From NCBI RefSeq assembly GCF_014651875.1, contig NZ_BMXS01000014.1, positions 25,304 to 89,303 of the forward strand: a stretch of 64,000 bases of DNA, in the 5' to 3' direction. The notes under the pieces were generated by a model. It was not told the DNA's origin and ran no database searches. It was given only the letters and a program-made list of their open reading frames with translations. This document shows positions 59,684 to 64,000 of this stretch, piece after piece. This stretch comes from Litchfieldella qijiaojingensis. GTDB lineage: Bacteria; Pseudomonadota; Gammaproteobacteria; Pseudomonadales; Halomonadaceae. The position numbers were made by a program, and so were the translations under genes. How positions within the stretch are numbered: the first letter of the stretch is position 1; each line of letters starts with the position of its first letter.

Positions 59684-60445
59684 CTATTCCTTAAAAACAA
59701 TAAGTCGCCAATTTTCAACGGAATGATCCAAGGAAATCATGTGGCAATTGCTGGAGCGAGACAGTTGAAAAGATGACAAGAAATCTCCTACTAGCCATTT
59801 TGAAGTGTTAGATGAGATAACTCGGAAATCGTCATTTACCAGTACAGCTTGCTTGCTCAGCTTCATGAGATGGGGGATGACGACAGGCTCAAGATTATTC
59901 AATGGAACATCTGCACCTGCAATGCCAAGGAAAATATCGTCATAGTAAACAGGAAGGGAAAAAGTGCAGATATACATGTCAACCCCCAACATGTCGACAT
60001 AAGGGCCAATCACATGTCCTGTGCCCTCATCTCTTGGCTTGTAGAACCAAGGCATGTTGGGGTAGTCGTAAAAGGTGTCACTCTGTTCGTCGAGATTAAC
60101 CTTGAGTGGAATGAAACTTCCTGGCTTGGCTGCTTGTCGCCACCACTCCAAATAAAGTTTTGCATCCGATAAAACATCAGGTGCGGCAACGAATCCTGCC
60201 CCATTGATATGAACGTCAGCCGCTAAGATCAGTTGCTTGACCGATGCTTGCAGGATCGCCAGGTCTTTTTTTGATACGCCATGCTTCTGGAGATTGGCAT
60301 TCTGTATCCAAATCTCCAGAACTGTATTCCTGACTTGCTCCACTGTGTCGAGTATGGTGGAAACCGAAGATTCAATACTCTTGGCACAGAGGAGATCAAG
60401 TTCTTCGTCTTCTGCGCCTAAACGAGATTCTTGATCATATGTCAT
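59684..60445 (-). CDS. Cache-type sensor protein without membrane segments
   Basis: The 253-residue protein resembles the PDC/Cache ligand-binding fold: helical N-terminus, VDMYICTFSLPVYYDDIFLG IAGADVPL-like strand pair (split around residue 175) and PNMPWFYKPRDEGTGHVIGP in the ligand pocket region. Cache domains normally lie outside the membrane, but here neither a signal peptide nor a transmembrane helix is present. It follows the GntR gene by 9 bases in the same operon and may present a cytosolic ligand to that regulator. Composition is AT-richer than the region to the left. Confidence 0.75.
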   Translation of the reverse strand: MTYDQESRLGAEDEELDLLCAKSIESSVSTILDTVEQVRNTVLEIWIQNANLQKHGVSKKDLAILQASVKQLILAADVHINGAGFVAAPDVLSDAKLYLEWWRQAAKPGSFIPLKVNLDEQSDTFYDYPNMPWFYKPRDEGTGHVIGPYVDMLGVDMYICTFSLPVYYDDIFLGIAGADVPLNNLEPVVIPHLMKLSKQAVLVNDDFRVISSNTSKWLVGDFLSSFQLSRSSNCHMISLDHSVENWRLIVFKE

Positions 60446-60454
60446 GCTGCTAAC

Positions 60455-61207
60455 TCACGTGGTCATGTCATTTGTCTCAAGCGCCAAGCGAGCATCGATC
60501 ATGCGCTTCACTTGCTTGTGGCAGAGCGCTGCCGATAACGAGCTGGCCAAGGAACAGTTACCGTTAGCAATGGCATCGGTAATGGCGTACAGCTTATCTG
60601 CGTGGGCTTTCAAGTCAGAAGCGTCTAGAGCAGCCATCCACAAGAACATGCCAAGCTCCGACTGTAGCTGCATCTCTGCTTGCGTTAAGCGTACAGACTG
60701 GGATACCACCGCAACATTGACATGAAATCTCATATCCGCGCGTCTCTGCTCGGAGCGACCTTCCGCTTTTTCCATCAGCCTCACATGTTGAAACAATAGG
60801 TCGACATCGTCGGGGGTCGCTCGCGTTGCAGCTAGCCATGCTGCATAACTGCTGATGGCGGCATGTTCATCAGCATAATCACGAAGGTCAAAGACGCTAT
60901 AACGTTTGAATTCGTCGATTAGCCTCGCATGAGCGACTTCAAGGTTCGCTTTAACGAAACTTCCACCACTTCTTCCACGCCGGGTTTCCACGAATCCTTG
61001 TTCACGAAGTAATGACAGGGCTTCCCTGAGGGTGACGGTGGCCACCCCAAACTGCGAGGCAAGGTCAGCTTCACTGGGGAGCTGGTCACCTTCGGCGAAG
61101 ATGCCGAGGTCCATTGCCTCAATCAGCCGCCTTACGACTTCCTCGGTTTTCCCTTCGGATCGGATCCGTAGGAATGATGCATCCTGGCTTGAGGAAAAGT
61201 AGTTCAT
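60455..61207 (-). CDS. GntR-family transcriptional regulator, FadR subfamily
   Basis: The 250-residue protein has an N-terminal winged helix (LPSEADLASQFGVATVTLRE, ALSLLREQGFVETRRGRSGG) and a C-terminal FCD-type helical domain (RRADMRFHVNVAVVSQSVRL), with the Asp and His expected for metal or ligand binding. It is downstream of the ligase/binding-protein genes and directly upstream of the Cache protein gene. The intergenic inverted repeat at 61317-61349 is a possible target. Effector unknown, probably the compound transported by the upstream permease. Confidence 0.88.
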   Translation of the reverse strand: MNYFSSSQDASFLRIRSEGKTEEVVRRLIEAMDLGIFAEGDQLPSEADLASQFGVATVTLREALSLLREQGFVETRRGRSGGSFVKANLEVAHARLIDEFKRYSVFDLRDYADEHAAISSYAAWLAATRATPDDVDLLFQHVRLMEKAEGRSEQRRADMRFHVNVAVVSQSVRLTQAEMQLQSELGMFLWMAALDASDLKAHADKLYAITDAIANGNCSLASSLSAALCHKQVKRMIDARLALETNDMTT

Positions 61208-61316
61208 CCTGACTTCTCCGAAAGCTCAAAGCTCAAAAATGTCGAGAAACATGGAAGCTCCGAGTCAAGTCATTTGTCGGACGTGTGCAAACCAGCGAGC
61301 CCGGCATGGCACCATA

Positions 61317-61349
61317 GTGTGATGCGCAATACCGGGCAGTATATCACAC
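61317..61349. promoter_or_regulatory. candidate operator: 7-bp inverted repeat with 19-base spacer
   Basis: GTGTGAT (61317-61323) and ATCACAC (61343-61349) are perfect reverse complements in the gap upstream of the GntR gene. The size suits an operator, but the short arms make chance plausible. Confidence 0.3.
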
Positions 61350-61384
61350 CATCGGGTCATCAATCCTTGCAGGCTGCCGACCTC

Positions 61385-62083
61385 CTAACCGAAAGGGTAA
61401 GGTAAAGACGGCATCCATTTCTGCCAAACCCTCCTTAGCGAGCCATCGGCGACAATGTCGTCAAGGGCAACGTTTATTCTAGCAAGCCGCTCTGGATTTC
61501 CTTTCGCCACGACAGCTCCCCAAGCATTTCGTGTTGGCACCGTGAACGCGATCCTGAGATCGTCCGCCTCGAGAGGCACTAACGCAACATCATCATCGAC
61601 GAGCGCATCGATGTCACCGCTTCTCAAAGCAAGCACCATATCGCCAAACACATCATCGCTGGCACCATCGAACGGCACACAGATAGCGTTGGCGAACGAT
61701 TCGGCGAGTTGCATGTTCAGGCTGTTCGCGATCGCTCCAACTCGCTTCCCGGCAAGGTCCTCGGGCCGTGCGATGTCGCTTTCAGCCTTGACCATTACAG
61801 ATTCATCGAAAATGGCATAGGGCCTGGTGAAGTCACCCAGTGTGGCACGATATTCCGATATTCCTTGACCACAAAGGAGCAGATCACCTTCACCAGCGGC
61901 AAGCGCGGGATAGAAATCACCCCATTGCCGATAGATCCACTCGACGCGCAACCCCATCACTTCACCAATGAGCCGTGCAACATCAGCTTCGTAGCCATGG
62001 CGGCTACCGTTTTCGTCGCGCTCGAATAGCGGGGGGGCAGGCAAGTCTGCGCATATGACTTTAAGAGATGTCTGATCTCTCAC
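61385..62083 (-). CDS. solute-binding-protein fold without signal peptide
   Basis: The 232-residue protein has the two-lobed polar amino acid-binding fold: LPAPPLFERDENGSRHGYEA, GDFYPALAAGEGDLLLCGQG and the hinge phrase AGKRVGAIANSLNMQLAESF. It begins MRDQTSLKVICAD with no signal peptide, and its ATG overlaps the ligase stop (ATGA), so no longer start is available. It therefore stays in the cytosol. It could be an intracellular sensor or carrier for the substrate of the ligase, or have catalytic activity as some fold relatives do. Confidence 0.82.
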   Translation of the reverse strand: MRDQTSLKVICADLPAPPLFERDENGSRHGYEADVARLIGEVMGLRVEWIYRQWGDFYPALAAGEGDLLLCGQGISEYRATLGDFTRPYAIFDESVMVKAESDIARPEDLAGKRVGAIANSLNMQLAESFANAICVPFDGASDDVFGDMVLALRSGDIDALVDDDVALVPLEADDLRIAFTVPTRNAWGAVVAKGNPERLARINVALDDIVADGSLRRVWQKWMPSLPYPFG

Positions 62084-63456
62084 GGCAGATACTCCTTATA
62101 CATGTCACTCTCCCAATCAGTCACAGCGGCGCAATACCGAGCCCATTCATCCGCTTTCAGTTCGGCGTAGAGGGAGGACATGGCCTCAGGAAATGCGCCC
62201 TTGATGACAGGGTTGCTTTCGAAAGCCTGCACGGCCTCGCCCAGCGTCAGAGGAATGCGAACACTCGCGTCGATATCACGTGAATAGCTGCTCGTTCCGA
62301 TGGCTTTCCCAGGGTCGAGCTTATGTTCGATACCATTTTCGATGGCAGCCAGTAGGGCGACATGTGAGAGATAAGGATTCACGCTTGCATCAGGCAGCTT
62401 GTACTCGAGGCGGCCGATAGCGGATAGCCTCACGCTGCAGGTCTTGTTATCCATACCCCAATTGACCTGAGAAGGGGCGAACTGTCCCACATCCCAGAAA
62501 CGCTTATAGGAGTTTACGGTCGAGGCCATGATGAGCATGGCGCCAGGCGTATGCTTCAGCATTCCACCCAACGAGTAACGTGCGATATCGCTCAAGTGGA
62601 GGTCGGTCCGGCCATCCTCTGCGAAGGCATTGACGTCGTCTCGCCACAGGCTGACGTTATGATGGCATCCATTGCCCATTCCACCCGTATAGGGCTTGGG
62701 CATGAAGCTTGCCGTGACGCCAAACTCCTTGGCTACTTGGCGACAAATCTGCCGGTAAAGCACGAGGCGATCAGCGGTCAGTTCACAGGAGTCGAACATC
62801 CAGTTCAGCTCGAGCTGATAGGGGTCTTCATAGTCTCCCTCGATCATCTCGAACCCCATCTGGGACGCGTAATCGATGACCTTCTGGTAAATAGGGCGCA
62901 TCAACTCAAGGTTACTGAGCTGGTAGGCTGGACTCGCTCCCGGCCGGGGATTGATTTTCATGGAATCGCCAAGCCAGGACATTTCAGGCTCACACCCGGA
63001 CTTCAGTCGCATGCCTTGCCGCCCGATGAACTCCTCATGCGCGCGAATCAACAGACCCCGGGGGTCAGTGGGTAGGGGGTGGCCACCAACCTCGGGGCGG
63101 TGACCTGGCTCGTAGACGCGGCAAAAGAACATACCAACACTGCTGTCCCAGGGTAACACTCGGAAAGTATCCAGGTCGGGCATGGCGGTGAACTCAGCAG
63201 CCTCGGTGCCGCCGCCCATCAGTTCTCCAAAACGGTTGGACTGCATATCGCTGATGGCCGTGCGATGAAACTGGATTCCTTTGGCAAGGTTGCGTTCAAG
63301 TTGCGTGGCTGGCACGACTTTGGCAAGTACCTTTCCTCCAAGCGTAACGACTTGGTAATAAATGTACTTGACGCCAGTCTCCCGGATCCGGGACTTGATT
63401 TCCTGGACTTTTACATCATCCATGTTTTGTTCGATGTGAAAATTAAGGGCGGTCAT
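62080..63456 (-). CDS. glutamine synthetase-like gamma-glutamyl ligase
   Basis: The 458-residue enzyme has the glutamine synthetase catalytic fold: EPEMSWLGDSM, the ATP/metal stretch FMPKPYTGGMGNGCHHNVSL, the glutamate-binding WGMDNKTCSVRL and the C-terminal EYKLPDASVNPYL. The ExRxPD motif has Lys instead of Arg. It differs from GlnA I and resembles the ligases that join glutamate to amines such as methylamine, isopropylamine or polyamines. No GlnB-type regulator is nearby. It follows the permease gene by 60 bases, and its stop overlaps the binding-protein gene. Probable role: gamma-glutamylation of an imported amine. Confidence 0.82.
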   Translation of the reverse strand: MTALNFHIEQNMDDVKVQEIKSRIRETGVKYIYYQVVTLGGKVLAKVVPATQLERNLAKGIQFHRTAISDMQSNRFGELMGGGTEAAEFTAMPDLDTFRVLPWDSSVGMFFCRVYEPGHRPEVGGHPLPTDPRGLLIRAHEEFIGRQGMRLKSGCEPEMSWLGDSMKINPRPGASPAYQLSNLELMRPIYQKVIDYASQMGFEMIEGDYEDPYQLELNWMFDSCELTADRLVLYRQICRQVAKEFGVTASFMPKPYTGGMGNGCHHNVSLWRDDVNAFAEDGRTDLHLSDIARYSLGGMLKHTPGAMLIMASTVNSYKRFWDVGQFAPSQVNWGMDNKTCSVRLSAIGRLEYKLPDASVNPYLSHVALLAAIENGIEHKLDPGKAIGTSSYSRDIDASVRIPLTLGEAVQAFESNPVIKGAFPEAMSSLYAELKADEWARYCAAVTDWESDMYKEYLP

Positions 63457-63516
63457 GTAAAGAATCCTTTTAGTCTTGTAAGTGCAATCTTATCTAGGAT
63501 CGTTGTAGGGGTGGTG

Positions 63517-64000
63517 TTATAAAGCTTCTGAGGCTCCAACCTCTTTCTTGCTTCCAGTCTGCCAGTACCTCACTGCCCAATAGACCATAGCTGTCATGAA
63601 GAACGTAGGAAGGCCGGCGCTCATGTAAAGGAAAAGTGGTCCCGGCGAATCGGCCACTGGATTATAAGTCCAGAAGTAGAAGACGCCGCCTAGAATAATG
63701 GCGAAATAAGCTCCATAATTGATTCCGTTCTGATAGCGGTAGGCTGATGAGGAGCGGTCATACATTCCCACCATGTCTACACGGTATCGACGAATGATCA
63801 CCAGCTCGACAACCATTACCGCGCCAATTGCTGCCATTATGAACGATATGTAAGAAAGGAACGTGGTGTAACCATCGTAGAATGTCGGTGTCAGCATCAA
63901 GAGCATAGCCGGCAGCGTTGTTGCAACGGCCTTTAACCAGCTCCATTGGGGAAACATGGTTTTGATACTGATGCCTTGTGAGTAAACCAGGATAGTTGCC
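63517..64000 (-). CDS. NCS1-type (cytosine/purine/amine) permease, 5' end cut by window edge
   Basis: The visible part is the C-terminal 160 residues of a membrane permease; the frame is open to base 64000 and the gene begins outside. Four hydrophobic helices are seen (LPAMLLMLTPTFYDG region, YISFIMAAIGAVMVVELVII, YGAYFAIILGGVFYFW, FLYMSAGLPTFFMTAMVYWA). The linker RRYRVDMVGMYDRSSSAYRY, with its conserved start and a Tyr-rich loop, is typical of NCS1 permeases. It is the first visible gene of the ligase operon and should import its substrate. Confidence 0.75.
   Translation of the reverse strand, partial: ATILVYSQGISIKTMFPQWSWLKAVATTLPAMLLMLTPTFYDGYTTFLSYISFIMAAIGAVMVVELVIIRRYRVDMVGMYDRSSSAYRYQNGINYGAYFAIILGGVFYFWTYNPVADSPGPLFLYMSAGLPTFFMTAMVYWAVRYWQTGSKKEVGASEAL

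Noticed and set aside
1-64000. CRISPR arrays, tRNA and rRNA genes
   Set aside because: No regularly spaced direct repeats, tRNA cloverleaf/CCA signals or conserved rRNA sequence were noticed while reading both strands; a dedicated scan was not possible.

Overview
The window looks like a chromosomal segment of a moderately halophilic gammaproteobacterium of the Halomonas type (Halomonadaceae). The evidence is the moderately high GC content, a NhaD sodium/proton antiporter, DUF3541, DUF3581 and DUF3422 proteins, several TRAP and ABC uptake systems, and dispersed intergenic palindromes. No rRNA, tRNA, CRISPR array or complete insertion sequence was seen. Both window edges cut genes: a TRAP small permease on the left and an NCS1-type permease on the right. 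All family assignments are by reading the translated sequence; no database search was possible.

Layout. 1-8458: sugar-acid catabolism, with TRAP permeases, aldehyde dehydrogenase, tartrate dehydrogenase-type enzyme and beta-hydroxyacid dehydrogenase on the plus strand; a RuBisCO-like protein (OiaX type) and an ApnO-like oxidoisomerase on the minus strand; and a FadR-type GntR regulator. Only the C-terminal tail of the sugar-acid kinase expected with the RuBisCO-like protein remains (about 5331-5490). 8477-13820: a minus-strand operon of a small phosphate-binding-like protein, a porin, a GGDEF/EAL protein and an exosortase-associated-type acyltransferase. 14137-20457: lipoprotein DUF3541, nhaD, DUF3581, fhs and a tandem universal stress protein. 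20524-24333: an ECF42-like sigma factor locus with YCII and SnoaL partners, split by a secreted-protein gene, then an aldo/keto reductase. 24696-28705: a small molybdopterin-fold periplasmic protein, a hybrid histidine kinase and an EAL response regulator. 29137-32363: DUF523, a tiny basic ORF, DUF3422 and a CorA-type transporter.

32638-39701 is an island (IclR regulator, FAD oxidoreductase, fused TRAP permease, TAXI binding protein, MFS transporter). It is bounded by the intact 3' end of corA on the left and a second, diverged 204-bp copy of that 3' end at 39721-39924 on the right, which suggests insertion by recombination at corA. 39980-52908 holds secreted proteins, hydrolases, small enzymes, a lipobox-bearing subtilisin autotransporter coupled to a small lipoprotein, an SBP56/methanethiol oxidase followed by a broken ORF, an M14 carboxypeptidase and arfB.

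53084-57353 is a visibly GC-richer cassette: a polar amino acid ABC transporter, a C45-type N-terminal-nucleophile hydrolase and an RpiR regulator, preceded by twin AT-rich palindromes that are probably the regulator's operator. It is followed by a bacterioferritin lacking the haem-ligand methionine, a DUF1499 membrane protein and a methyltransferase. 59684-64000 is a lower-GC minus-strand cluster: permease, glutamine-synthetase-like ligase, a solute-binding-protein fold without a signal peptide, a GntR regulator and a Cache-like protein without membrane segments. It appears to sense and use a nitrogenous solute with two normally extracytoplasmic ligand-binding folds placed in the cytosol.
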